Source of the DNA: Paenibacillus timonensis | GTDB lineage: Bacteria; Bacillota; Bacilli; Paenibacillales; Paenibacillaceae | Assembly (NCBI RefSeq): GCF_009725205.1 | Contig: NZ_WNZY01000007.1 | Location: 186,001-250,000 of the forward strand | Reading direction: 5' to 3' | DNA length: 64,000 bases | Shown: in pieces, positions 1 to 7,389 of the stretch | How positions within the stretch are numbered: the first letter of the stretch is position 1 | Layout of the letters: each line of letters starts with the position of its first letter | Program-made: the position numbers and the translations under genes | The notes under the pieces: generated by a model | Database searches by the model: none | What the model was told of the DNA's origin: nothing | Seen by the model: only the letters and a program-made list of their open reading frames with translations

Positions 1-1
1 T

Positions 2-322
2 ATCCCGACTTATCTGCCGGAAGGGGTCTTGTACCAGGATGACAAAGCCGTGGAAGGTGCCGATCGCACGACCGTCATGCTGCGTTATGATGGTACATAT
101 CAATTTACGCTATCGGAGACGCGTTCCCCGGACCGCACCGCTTCGCTCGTACCGGGCGAACTGGTCGACATGGGCTTTACGTGGGGACTTCTGACCGGCG
201 ATGCGCTGCGGACCCTCACCTGGACCGTGGACGGGCTGGAATTCCGGATTACCAGCGAGAATTTGCCGGTGACCGAAATGGTTAAAGTCGCCGCATCGAT
301 GCAGGACCAAACCGGTAAATAA
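2..322 (+). CDS. YdcC-like (LolA/DUF4367-type) lipoprotein, C-terminal part
   Basis: The reading frame is open to the left window edge, so only the last 106 residues are present. The visible part has the motif YLPEGV followed by alternating beta-strand segments and a late segment LEFRITSENLP, as in the C-terminal domain of DUF4367/LolA-like outer-membrane-lipoprotein-sorting homologues such as Bacillus YdcC. That gene lies directly upstream of alr in Bacillus, which is also the case here. Its function in Gram-positives is uncertain; it is a membrane-anchored, probably sporulation-linked lipoprotein. A TTG codon at 29 could be taken for a start, but the homology-like YLPEG motif lies before it. 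Family assignment is inferred mainly from synteny and weak motif resemblance. Confidence 0.6.
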   Translation: MPTYLPEGVLYQDDKAVEGADRTTVMLRYDGTYQFTLSETRSPDRTASLVPGELVDMGFTWGLLTGDALRTLTWTVDGLEFRITSENLPVTEMVKVAASMQDQTGK

Positions 323-538
323 AATCAGAACAGGCGGATTGCGGCTGCGCCGGCGGGAGACTTCTCCCACCGGCCCCGACGATTCGCTTCTTTATTCTAT
401 AGCGAGGTTGTAACTGAAAAAGGCCCTTCTTTCGCAATTGGGTTCTTTTGCAGAATTGACAGTCGCATCCATGAACATTACCATTAGGTTATTGCTCAGA
501 TATTTGAACTCTCAATCTTTGGAGAAGGTGACCCGAAA

Positions 539-1720
539 GTGCAAGTGATGTATCGACCTACCCGTGCGGAAATTGATTTGGACGCGCTGCGCAGCAATTT
601 CGAGGAATTGCGAAGAAGACAACCGGCGGACATGAAAATGCTGGCATGTGTGAAAGCTAATGCTTATGGGCACGGCGCCGTGCTCGTAGCGAAGGAGTTG
701 GAACGGATCGGCGCGGATTACCTCAGCGTCGCGTTCCTGGATGAAGCGCTGGAGCTCCGGAAAGCCGGTGTAAAGCTGCCGATTCTGGTGCTCGGGTATA
801 CGCCGCCCCACGGGGTTCGCGCCGCGTGGGAGCAAGATATCACGCTGAACGTATTCAGCATGGAAGTGCTGGAGGCGATCGAAGCGCTGCATCCCGACGA
901 ATTCCCGCATAAGCTGAAAGTCCATATCAAGATCGATTCCGGCATGGGCCGCGTCGGACTGCTGCCCGGAGAAGAAGCGGTCGCCTTCATACGCAAGGCC
1001 ACGCAAGCGCCGCAGGTGGAAGTGGAAGGCCTGTTCACTCATTATTCCACGGCGGACGAGGAAGACAAAAGCTATACATTGGAACAATTTCGCCGGTTTC
1101 AGGGTGTGGTGGACGCGCTGCGGGAACATGAAATTCGTATCCCGATCATACATACGGGGAACAGCGCAATCGCCATCGATATGCCGGAACTGTCAGTACA
1201 AATGGTTCGCATCGGCATCGCTTTGTACGGCTTGTATCCGTCCGACGAGGTCCGCCGCGATCAAGTGCGGCTCACCCCGGTTTTATCCTTGAAAACCGAA
1301 ACGGTACGGGTCAAGACGCTGCCGCCTCATTCCGCCATCAGCTATGGAGCGAAATACGTCACCCAGCAGGAGGAGCGCATTGCCACCCTCCCGATCGGGT
1401 ATGCCGATGGATATTCGCGATTGCTGAACGGCAAAGCACAAGTACTGATACGCGGCCGCCGCGTTCCTGTAGCAGGCGTTATTTGTATGGACCAATGTAT
1501 GGTATCGCTTCAAGCTTTGGCTGAGGAAGCCGAAGAAATTCAAGCCGGCGAAGAGGTTGTACTCATCGGCCGGCAAGCCGGCGAGGAAATTACCGCCGGG
1601 GAGCTGGCTTCCGCCATGGGAACGATCCATTACGAGTTGATCTGCATGCTGGCCCACCGAGTGCCCCGGGTATACAGACGGAAGGGTGAACCTGACGTAT
1701 TGCTAAACCCGCTGCTGTGA
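539..1720 (+). CDS. alr: alanine racemase
   Basis: PLP-dependent racemase that interconverts L- and D-alanine for peptidoglycan in the cytosol. The 393 residues match the family length. The PLP lysine is K39 in CVKANAYGHG, and the second catalytic base is Y269 in SAISYGAKY; the N-terminal TIM barrel (about 8-230) and C-terminal beta domain (about 245-375) are both complete. The GTG at 539 is chosen because GGAGAAGG lies ten bases upstream; GTG 545 and ATG 548 are in frame and cannot be excluded. The flanking YdcC-like gene and ndoAI/ndoA pair reproduce the Bacillus order. A 246-bp AT-rich gap separates it from the antitoxin gene, so the two are probably not strictly co-transcribed. Confidence 0.96.
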   Translation: MQVMYRPTRAEIDLDALRSNFEELRRRQPADMKMLACVKANAYGHGAVLVAKELERIGADYLSVAFLDEALELRKAGVKLPILVLGYTPPHGVRAAWEQDITLNVFSMEVLEAIEALHPDEFPHKLKVHIKIDSGMGRVGLLPGEEAVAFIRKATQAPQVEVEGLFTHYSTADEEDKSYTLEQFRRFQGVVDALREHEIRIPIIHTGNSAIAIDMPELSVQMVRIGIALYGLYPSDEVRRDQVRLTPVLSLKTETVRVKTLPPHSAISYGAKYVTQQEERIATLPIGYADGYSRLLNGKAQVLIRGRRVPVAGVICMDQCMVSLQALAEEAEEIQAGEEVVLIGRQAGEEITAGELASAMGTIHYELICMLAHRVPRVYRRKGEPDVLLNPLL

Positions 1721-1966
1721 TAGAATGGAGCGGCAGACAAAATTCTACAAAACTTTTTCCTGAGGGAAGGAATTTATGCCGAGTCTATCGAATACTAAAC
1801 ATGGAAATGATCAGGTATGTACGGCACGAGCGTTTTTGTTTATAATGAAATGCAGCATACTTGATATACTATCGGCATATATTTCTTTTGTATAAATTTC
1901 CTTGAATAATGCTATACTGATATCAGGAAACAGGGTCGAGTAGGTTTTGGGGGTGGAAGTTTTAAG

Positions 1967-2248
1967 ATGGCCAATATGCACAACACCAAAAGAATTATGA
2001 TCAGTTTGCCGGATCATCTTTTGCAGGAAGTCGATGGAATCGTCGCGATGGAGAATTCCAACCGCAGCGAGTTGATCAGGCAGGCCATGAAGCTGTATCT
2101 GAACGAGCGGAAGAAACGATTCATCCGGGAATCGATGCAGCGCGGCTATATGGAGATGGCAAAAATCAATTTGTCCATGGCCTCCGAAGCGTTCCACGCG
2201 GAAGAAGATGCAGACATCACTCTGGACCGCCTAGTAAGCGGGGTGTAA
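1967..2248 (+). CDS. ndoAI: antitoxin EndoAI (NdoAI), ribbon-helix-helix
   Basis: A 93-residue CopG/MetJ-type ribbon-helix-helix protein. The N-terminal strand RIMISLPDHLLQEVD and following helices (about 6-50) form the DNA-binding dimer; the acidic C-terminal tail (EEDADITLDRL) is the part that blocks the toxin in this family. By analogy with Bacillus NdoAI it neutralises the endoribonuclease encoded three bases downstream and may autorepress the operon. The ATG follows a GGGGGTGG ribosome site. A TATACT -10-like hexamer lies at 1913-1918, but I see no convincing -35 at 17 bp. Confidence 0.93.
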   Translation: MANMHNTKRIMISLPDHLLQEVDGIVAMENSNRSELIRQAMKLYLNERKKRFIRESMQRGYMEMAKINLSMASEAFHAEEDADITLDRLVSGV

Positions 2249-2251
2249 ACA

Positions 2252-2602
2252 TTGATCGTAAAGCGCGGCGACGTTTTTTTTGCAGACCTCTCTCCTGTGG
2301 TAGGATCGGAGCAGGGTGGGGTCAGACCGGTGCTTATCATCCAGAATGATATCGGAAATCGATTCAGCCCAACGGCTATTGTTGCCGCTATTACGGCGCA
2401 AATCCAAAAGGCGAAATTGCCAACCCATGTTGAGATTGACGCGGCTACGCACGGATTTGATAGGGATTCCGTCATCTTGCTGGAGCAAATTCGAACGATC
2501 GACAAACAAAGATTAACGGATAAAATTACGCATTTGGACGATGAGACGATGAAGAAAGTGAATGATTCGCTGCTCATCAGTCTCGGTTTAATCGATTTTT
2601 GA
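2252..2602 (+). CDS. ndoA: endoribonuclease toxin EndoA (MazF/PemK family)
   Basis: A 116-residue MazF-fold mRNA interferase, nearly the textbook Bacillus EndoA sequence pattern: [18 protein letters not shown] at the N-terminus, then RPVLIIQND and the HVEI segment. Bacillus EndoA cuts at UACAU; the specificity here is inferred from similarity. The start is TTG, three bases after the antitoxin stop, which together with the weak start should keep toxin synthesis below antitoxin synthesis. A strong intrinsic terminator follows, so the pair ends its own transcription unit; the rsbR-type genes that follow in Bacillus are absent. Confidence 0.95.
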   Translation: MIVKRGDVFFADLSPVVGSEQGGVRPVLIIQNDIGNRFSPTAIVAAITAQIQKAKLPTHVEIDAATHGFDRDSVILLEQIRTIDKQRLTDKITHLDDETMKKVNDSLLISLGLIDF

Positions 2603-2637
2603 GTTTTCTTTAACTAATGCGTTTTCAGATTGCTTCA

Positions 2638-2670
2638 AACGCTCTGGACTTTGCTCCGGGGCGTTTTTTG
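2638..2670 (+). terminator. intrinsic terminator after ndoA
   Basis: An 11-bp stem AACGCTCTGGA / TCCGGGGCGTT (two G-T wobbles) is followed by TTTTTT. Confidence 0.8.
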
Positions 2671-2773
2671 TTTTGCCGATAATTTTGATAAAAGAATCTT
2701 ATGATTTTGCTATTTCGATCGGAGGCAATTCGAGTACGATGAGAGTAATCACGGATAAAGGAGAGGTTGCCGT

Positions 2774-3061
2774 TTGAACGCTCAATATGAAATCTATGAC
2801 GATCCCTTTAAAATGTTGATTTTGTTGGCGACATTCGTGGCGGAGCAGCAAGGCAGCAAGCTGGATTACGAAAATGTAGCATCTTTCGAAAACGACAAGT
2901 TTTCGCTTGCGAACGGCCGGTTCCTGTATAAGAAGGATCAGGTCGAGATCACCTGGTACCAGTTCCTGGGTCGCGATATCCAGTGTAACAAGGACCTGAC
3001 CCGGCAGGAGTACAACCGAATGTTCGTGGATTGCATGGCATCGGTGTACGGGGTGAGCTGA
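2774..3061 (+). CDS. small protein of unknown function (95 aa)
   Basis: I do not recognise this protein. It starts at TTG behind AAGGAGAGG with good spacing and ends before a strong terminator, which supports a real gene. The 95 residues have no membrane segment or signal peptide. They look like a small alpha/beta cytosolic protein with aromatic stretches (EVTWYQF-like region 65-72) and two cysteines (about 75 and 90). It stands alone between ndoA and the convergent exporter operon, so context does not indicate a function. Confidence 0.7.
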   Translation: MNAQYEIYDDPFKMLILLATFVAEQQGSKLDYENVASFENDKFSLANGRFLYKKDQVEITWYQFLGRDIQCNKDLTRQEYNRMFVDCMASVYGVS

Positions 3062-3076
3062 GCGCCCGAACAAACC

Positions 3077-3123
3077 AAAAAAGTGCAAGCGCAAGGGAGT
3101 TCCTTGGTGGCTTGCACTTTTTT
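3077..3123 (+). terminator. strong intrinsic terminator
   Basis: Perfect 14-bp stem AAAAAAGTGCAAGC / GCTTGCACTTTTTT with a 19-base loop. It works on the plus strand for the small gene upstream and, being A/T-flanked on both sides, probably also for leftward transcripts. Confidence 0.85.
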
Positions 3124-3162
3124 CTTTGGTTGATTCAGGTGGGGCGAGGCGCCGGCGAAATG

Positions 3163-3373
3163 TATTCGATTTTTCATATAGAAATCGGATTCGGGTGCGC
3201 GGAGAGGACATTCTATATGAAATTTCATATATATTTCGGCGAAATCGCGGGATTTGGAGCATTCTATTCGATTTTTCATATAGAATGGACGATTTCGGTG
3301 CCCGGAGAGATCATTGTATATGAAATTTCATATATAACTCGCCGAAACCGGCGAATCTGGTGATTTCTATTCG
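3163..3373. repeat. phased array A of 18-bp near-palindromes (51-52-bp period)
   Basis: Four full motifs begin at 3163, 3214, 3265 and 3317, with a half motif at 3368. They alternate TATTCGATTTTTCATATA and TATATGAAATTTCATATA. Start-to-start distances are 51, 51, 52 and 51. Spacers of about 33 bases also alternate between two related sequences, so the higher-order unit is about 102 bp. The half motif overlaps the stop codon of the permease gene. A second array of the same family lies at 62312-62536. The stretch between the terminator at 3123 and the permease holds nothing else. Confidence 0.85.
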
Positions 3374-4539
3374 GTGCGCAACGCGTAAATCGGGCGAAGC
3401 TTGGCCGCCTTGTTGGCCGGAATCATCCCGAAGACGACGCCGATGAACAAGGAGAAGCCAAAAGCGATGAGGACGATCGGAAAGGAGACGGTTGTCGTCA
3501 AAGCTGAGTAGTGTCCAATCAATGCGCAGGCGCCGTAGCCCAACGCGATTCCGATTAAACCGCCGAAGCCGCTGAGCGCCGTCGATTCGACCATGAACTG
3601 CATCAAGATGTCGCGTTTCTTGGCGCCGATCGCTTTGCGTATGCCAATTTCTCGTGTACGCTCGCTTACAGACACAAGCATGATATTCATGATCCCGATG
3701 CCGCCGACAAGCAGTGAGATGCCGGCGATGCCGCCGAGAGCCAGTGACAGCATCTGGGTCGTCGAGTTCAACGTATCAAGCATTTCTTGAGAGTTAAAGA
3801 TGCTGTAGGCGTTGTCGGCGTTCTGGAACTTCTTGTCCAAGTCAGCTTCCAGCGAGGTTTTGACCGTATCGATTTCCTTGGTGTCCTGCACCTGGACCGT
3901 AATCGAACGCACGCCGCGGCTTTGCAGAAAGCGCTCCGCCGTGGCGATCGGAATCAACAGCTTATTGTCGTTGGATGCGGTCAAGCTCGAGCCCTTCGAC
4001 TCCAGCAAACCAACGATGGTGAAGCGGCTCCCGTTAAGCTGAATCGTTTGTCCGACCGGGTTGTCGGTACCGAAGTAAGTGCTGGCGGCTTCCGTGCCGA
4101 TCAATGCCACCTTCATGCGGAATTCGTTGTCCATATCGATGATGTAACGACCGGCTTGGACGTGGAAATCCTGAACCTCCTCGTAGGAAGGGGCAATGCC
4201 CTCAATCGATAGGGTATCGTTGGTTGTCCCTTTCTTGGCGGTGACGGAGCCGCTGATCACGGGCGATACGGCTTTCACTCCATCGAGGTCTCCCAAAGCC
4301 ATCGCCTCCTCGAAAGAGAGCGAGGTTGCGCTGCCCCGGCCCATGATATTTACCGTGAGCAGATCGGTTCCCAGACCTTCAAGCTGATCGGTAATTTGCG
4401 ACGTCGTGCCTTGCCCCACAGAGACGAGCGTAATCACGGAAGAGACGCCGATGATGATGCCAAGCATGGTGAGAAAAGAACGGATCTTAGCGCCTGCGAT
4501 GCTCTTCCAGGCCATTTTGACGCTTTGCAGCAGGTTCAT
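3367..4539 (-). CDS. MacB/YknZ-type ABC exporter permease
   Basis: Membrane permease of a MacAB/YknXYZ-like tripartite exporter, 390 residues. It has an N-terminal membrane helix with the family motif FLTMLGIIIGVSSVITLVS (about 21-40), an extracytoplasmic MacB core domain (about 45-250), and a C-terminal FtsX domain with three helices (about 265-375) that includes SERTREIGIRKAIGAKKRDI, the coupling segment for the ATPase. Its start overlaps the stop of the ATPase gene by four bases (ATGA), indicating translational coupling. Bacillus YknXYZ protects against the SdpC toxin; the substrate here is unknown. The stop codon lies inside a repeat motif. Confidence 0.92.
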   Translation of the reverse strand: MNLLQSVKMAWKSIAGAKIRSFLTMLGIIIGVSSVITLVSVGQGTTSQITDQLEGLGTDLLTVNIMGRGSATSLSFEEAMALGDLDGVKAVSPVISGSVTAKKGTTNDTLSIEGIAPSYEEVQDFHVQAGRYIIDMDNEFRMKVALIGTEAASTYFGTDNPVGQTIQLNGSRFTIVGLLESKGSSLTASNDNKLLIPIATAERFLQSRGVRSITVQVQDTKEIDTVKTSLEADLDKKFQNADNAYSIFNSQEMLDTLNSTTQMLSLALGGIAGISLLVGGIGIMNIMLVSVSERTREIGIRKAIGAKKRDILMQFMVESTALSGFGGLIGIALGYGACALIGHYSALTTTVSFPIVLIAFGFSLFIGVVFGMIPANKAAKLRPIYALRTE

Positions 4540-5237
4540 GCCGGGTTCCCCCGATCTTCGACGATCCGTCCATCCTGAATCCGAATGAGCCGTTTGGCTT
4601 GCTCGGCGATGGAGAGGTCATGGGTGATGATGATGATCGTATGGCCCAGCGCGTTCAGTTCCTTCATTTTATCCATCACCTCGACGCCGGTTTTGCTGTC
4701 GAGCGCCCCGGTCGGTTCATCCGCAAGAAGCATCGGCGGCGCGCCGGCGATCGCTCGGGCGATCGCCACCCGCTGTTGCTGCCCGCCCGACAATTCGGAC
4801 GGGCGGTGGTGCATCCGGTCGTCCAAGCCGACGAGACGGAGCGACTCCTCGACGGATCTTTTCCGCTCCTTATGCGGAACATTGCGGTAGATTAACGGGA
4901 GCTCGACATTTTCGTAGGCGGTTAATTTGGGCAGCAGATTAAACTGCTGAAAAATGAACCCGATCTTCTCGTTGCGAATCGTCGCCAGCTTATTGTCGGA
5001 TAGCTTGCGAACGTCCTGTCCGTCGAGCAGATAAGTGCCTTCGTTCGCTACGTCCAGGCAGCCCAGCATGTTCATCAGCGTGGATTTGCCGGAGCCGGAC
5101 GGACCGATAATGGCCACGAATTCGCCGTGCCCGACCTGGAAGCTGATCTCGCTTAACACGGTCATCATTTCACCGGCCATGCGGTAACCATGGCCAAGGT
5201 TCTGCACGTCAATCAGCGGGGAATGTGCTAGGGCCAT
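4536..5237 (-). CDS. MacB/YknY/LolD-type ABC exporter ATPase
   Basis: Energises the adjacent permease, 233 residues. Walker A GPSGSGKST is at 45-53; Q-loop FIFQQFNLLPKL, signature LSGGQQQRVAIARA, Walker B LLADEPTGALD and the switch histidine in ITHD are all present. The length and sequence are typical of the MacB/LolD family. The ATG overlaps the adaptor stop as TAATG, and the downstream end overlaps the permease start by four bases. The three genes therefore form one tightly coupled operon read leftwards. Confidence 0.94.
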   Translation of the reverse strand: MALAHSPLIDVQNLGHGYRMAGEMMTVLSEISFQVGHGEFVAIIGPSGSGKSTLMNMLGCLDVANEGTYLLDGQDVRKLSDNKLATIRNEKIGFIFQQFNLLPKLTAYENVELPLIYRNVPHKERKRSVEESLRLVGLDDRMHHRPSELSGGQQQRVAIARAIAGAPPMLLADEPTGALDSKTGVEVMDKMKELNALGHTIIIITHDLSIAEQAKRLIRIQDGRIVEDRGNPA

Positions 5238-6649
5238 TATCTGCCACCTCCGCCGCCAAATCCACCTCCGCCGCCTCCGCCGGGCACCGCACCTCCGCCG
5301 AACCCAGCGCCGCTACCGCCGCTAAATCCACTTTCTCCACCAAATCCGCCCTGGATTCTTGTCTGCTGCTGCTGGTTGGCGGAACCGGAGGAGTTGCTGA
5401 TCACCGTAGGAATGATGACCTCCTGGCCTTCAGTTAATCCGCTGACGATTTCGATTAACGTTTCGTTATGCGCGCCGACCTCTACGACTTGCATGCGACC
5501 TCCCATGCCACCGGTCCCCCCGGCGGCTCCGTTTGCTCCGGTGCCCCGGCCCTGGCGGTTCGCCGGGGCCTCCGAGGCACCGCTGCTTCGGGTGCCGGAA
5601 CCGGTTTGCGGCGGCGTTCCTTCGGCGTCCAGTGCGGCCCCGGGCTGGCCCGTCCGACCGGCGCCGGTCGCACCCTCGGCCGGGTTCGCCACACCCGCAG
5701 CTGCGCTCTCTGTGCCGGCTTCGGTTCCCGCTAACAAGACTACGTACCGGCCGCCCCGCTGCTGAACCGCCTCGATCGGCAGGGTCAAAACGTCCTGTTT
5801 TTCCTCGGTGATAATCGTCGCTTCCGCCGACATGCCTACCCGCACGCCTTCGGAATCGCTTAGTGCAATCGTGACGTCAAATAACGATACGCCGCCTGAG
5901 GCTGTTCCTTCGTCGGCGATGTCGGAGACTGTGCCTTCAAAGGTTTGATCCGGAAGGGCATCGACCAGTACAGTCGCCTTCATCCCCTCCTTGACGCTGG
6001 GGATATCCAGCTCATCGACTTGAATCTTGACGCTCAGTTTCTGGTAATCGTTAATGACGAACAGTTCGGCACCGGTTTTGGCCTGTTCGCCAGCCGTGAT
6101 ATTGACGGCCGTGACGGTGCCGTTGATCGGCGAGGTTAACGGGTCAGGGGGCACCATGTCCTCCTTCAGCTTGGCAATCTCCGTTTCGGTGTTGCCGATG
6201 TTCAACTCCTGTTTGGTGATCGACTTTTTCGTGGCGCTCAGCGTCTGTTCATCGGCTCCTTCCTGCACCTGACGCTTAAACTGCTCCTGCAAATCGACTA
6301 GGTCCAATTGTTGCGACTCCAAGGAGGATTGCTGCGCTTTGAGGTTATCGGAGTTATCGGTGCCTTCAAACGTAAGCAGCACCTGTCCTTTTTTTACGAT
6401 ATCTCCCGCCTTTACGCGAACCTCACTGACTTTGCCTTCGTCTTTCGTGCGGACGCTTTCGCTCTCCGTAGAGACGGTAGAACCCGAACCGGAGACGCTG
6501 ACCGTAATGTCGCCTTTGCTGACCCGCGTCGTATTCTGAACGGGTGTCGCTGCTTGCTTCGGTTTGTTCGGAATCGTTAAGATCAAAATCAGGGCGATCG
6601 CGATAATGACCCCGGCTCCAATCCCGATCCATAACCACTTCTTCTTCAA
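5237..6649 (-). CDS. HlyD/MacA/YknX-type adaptor with glycine-rich tail
   Basis: Membrane fusion protein of the exporter, 470 residues. It has a short cytoplasmic KKK stretch, one N-terminal membrane helix (about 5-27), a biotinyl-lipoyl-like domain around VSEVRVKAGDIVKKGQVLLTFEG, a coiled-coil hairpin (about 100-165, many Q/E/K heptads), and a barrel domain (about 165-295). The part after residue 300 is unusual: an Ala/Gly/Thr/Pro-rich linker and a tail of long Gly runs (GGGAVPGGGGGGGFGGGGG), predicted to be disordered. The start is TTG behind GGAGGG. In Bacillus YknX assembles with YknYZ; here the order adaptor - ATPase - permease is the same. Confidence 0.9.
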   Translation of the reverse strand: MKKKWLWIGIGAGVIIAIALILILTIPNKPKQAATPVQNTTRVSKGDITVSVSGSGSTVSTESESVRTKDEGKVSEVRVKAGDIVKKGQVLLTFEGTDNSDNLKAQQSSLESQQLDLVDLQEQFKRQVQEGADEQTLSATKKSITKQELNIGNTETEIAKLKEDMVPPDPLTSPINGTVTAVNITAGEQAKTGAELFVINDYQKLSVKIQVDELDIPSVKEGMKATVLVDALPDQTFEGTVSDIADEGTASGGVSLFDVTIALSDSEGVRVGMSAEATIITEEKQDVLTLPIEAVQQRGGRYVVLLAGTEAGTESAAAGVANPAEGATGAGRTGQPGAALDAEGTPPQTGSGTRSSGASEAPANRQGRGTGANGAAGGTGGMGGRMQVVEVGAHNETLIEIVSGLTEGQEVIIPTVISNSSGSANQQQQTRIQGGFGGESGFSGGSGAGFGGGAVPGGGGGGGFGGGGGR

Positions 6650-6885
6650 TCGAATCCCTCCAACCTATGTATTCCGCCAACAAGCGTCGGGGCTTGTACG
6701 GCCCTTTACACTCAACAAGTCGAACCTATTTTAAGGGATGAAGATGAGGCCAACCTGAAGTCTAGCTGAAAGTTTTCTGAATGGATTTTTGATAAAGCCG
6801 GGGTTTGCGAAAAAATATATCATGGCGTCATCTGCTACGATCAAGTACAATAAATGTAACATTTTCCGGGGAGGAACCTTTTTTC

Positions 6886-7242
6886 ATGGATCAACGTCCG
6901 TCTGAAACGCCTTATTCCTATTCCACCTTCAGTCAGTATCCGCCGTCGGCACCGCCGGCGCCGGCAAAAACGAACGGAAAGTCGATCGTGTCGCTGGTGT
7001 TGGGCATTTTATCGATCGTCATTCCTTATGTAGGCTTTATTCTGGGGATCGTCGCTATTGTATTCTCCAGCCTGTCGTTCAAAGAGATCAAACGCACGGG
7101 CGAGCAGGGCAAGGGACTTAGTGTCGCCGGCCTCGTTTGCGGCATCGTTGGCACGGTGTTGTACGGCATCATTATCGTGATCGCGATCATCGCGGTTCTG
7201 GTATATGCCACAACGTTTGATTCGACGTACAGCACGTTTTAA
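6886..7242 (+). CDS. DUF4190-type small membrane protein
   Basis: Unknown function, 118 residues. A Pro/Tyr/Ser-rich cytoplasmic-type N-terminus (about 1-32) leads to the family core: KSIVSLVLGILSIVIPYVG (helix 1), GIVAIVFSSLSFKEIKR, then GLSVAGLVCGIVGTVLYGI and a last helix to about 112. The ATG is chosen because GGGGAGGAACC precedes it; an upstream in-frame TTG at 6805 has no ribosome site. It is a single-gene unit with a terminator directly after it. Confidence 0.85.
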   Translation: MDQRPSETPYSYSTFSQYPPSAPPAPAKTNGKSIVSLVLGILSIVIPYVGFILGIVAIVFSSLSFKEIKRTGEQGKGLSVAGLVCGIVGTVLYGIIIVIAIIAVLVYATTFDSTYSTF

Positions 7243-7256
7243 ATGTCCTAAAATAA

Positions 7257-7284
7257 GCACCGCTGCCTTAAGGCGCGGTGTTTC
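7257..7284 (+). terminator. intrinsic terminator after the DUF4190 gene
   Basis: Stem CACCGC / GCGGTG closing an 11-base loop, followed by TTTCTTTGTTTTT. Confidence 0.7.
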
Positions 7285-7389
7285 TTTGTTTTTCCCCGGA
7301 GGTGATCGCCCGGACACGCTGGAAAAGGCGTGCAAAGTTTGTGATAATAGAAATAATCGCAATTTTTTGAATGAAAGAGGGATTCTGCC

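Noticed and set aside
323..538. Terminator after the YdcC-like gene
   Set aside because: A CCGG-type hairpin exists near 348-376, but the stem is interrupted and the T tract is poor.
3163..3373. CRISPR-like array of regular repeats
   Set aside because: Repeats are only 18 bp, degenerate and of two alternating types, and spacers partly resemble one another; no cas genes are in the window.
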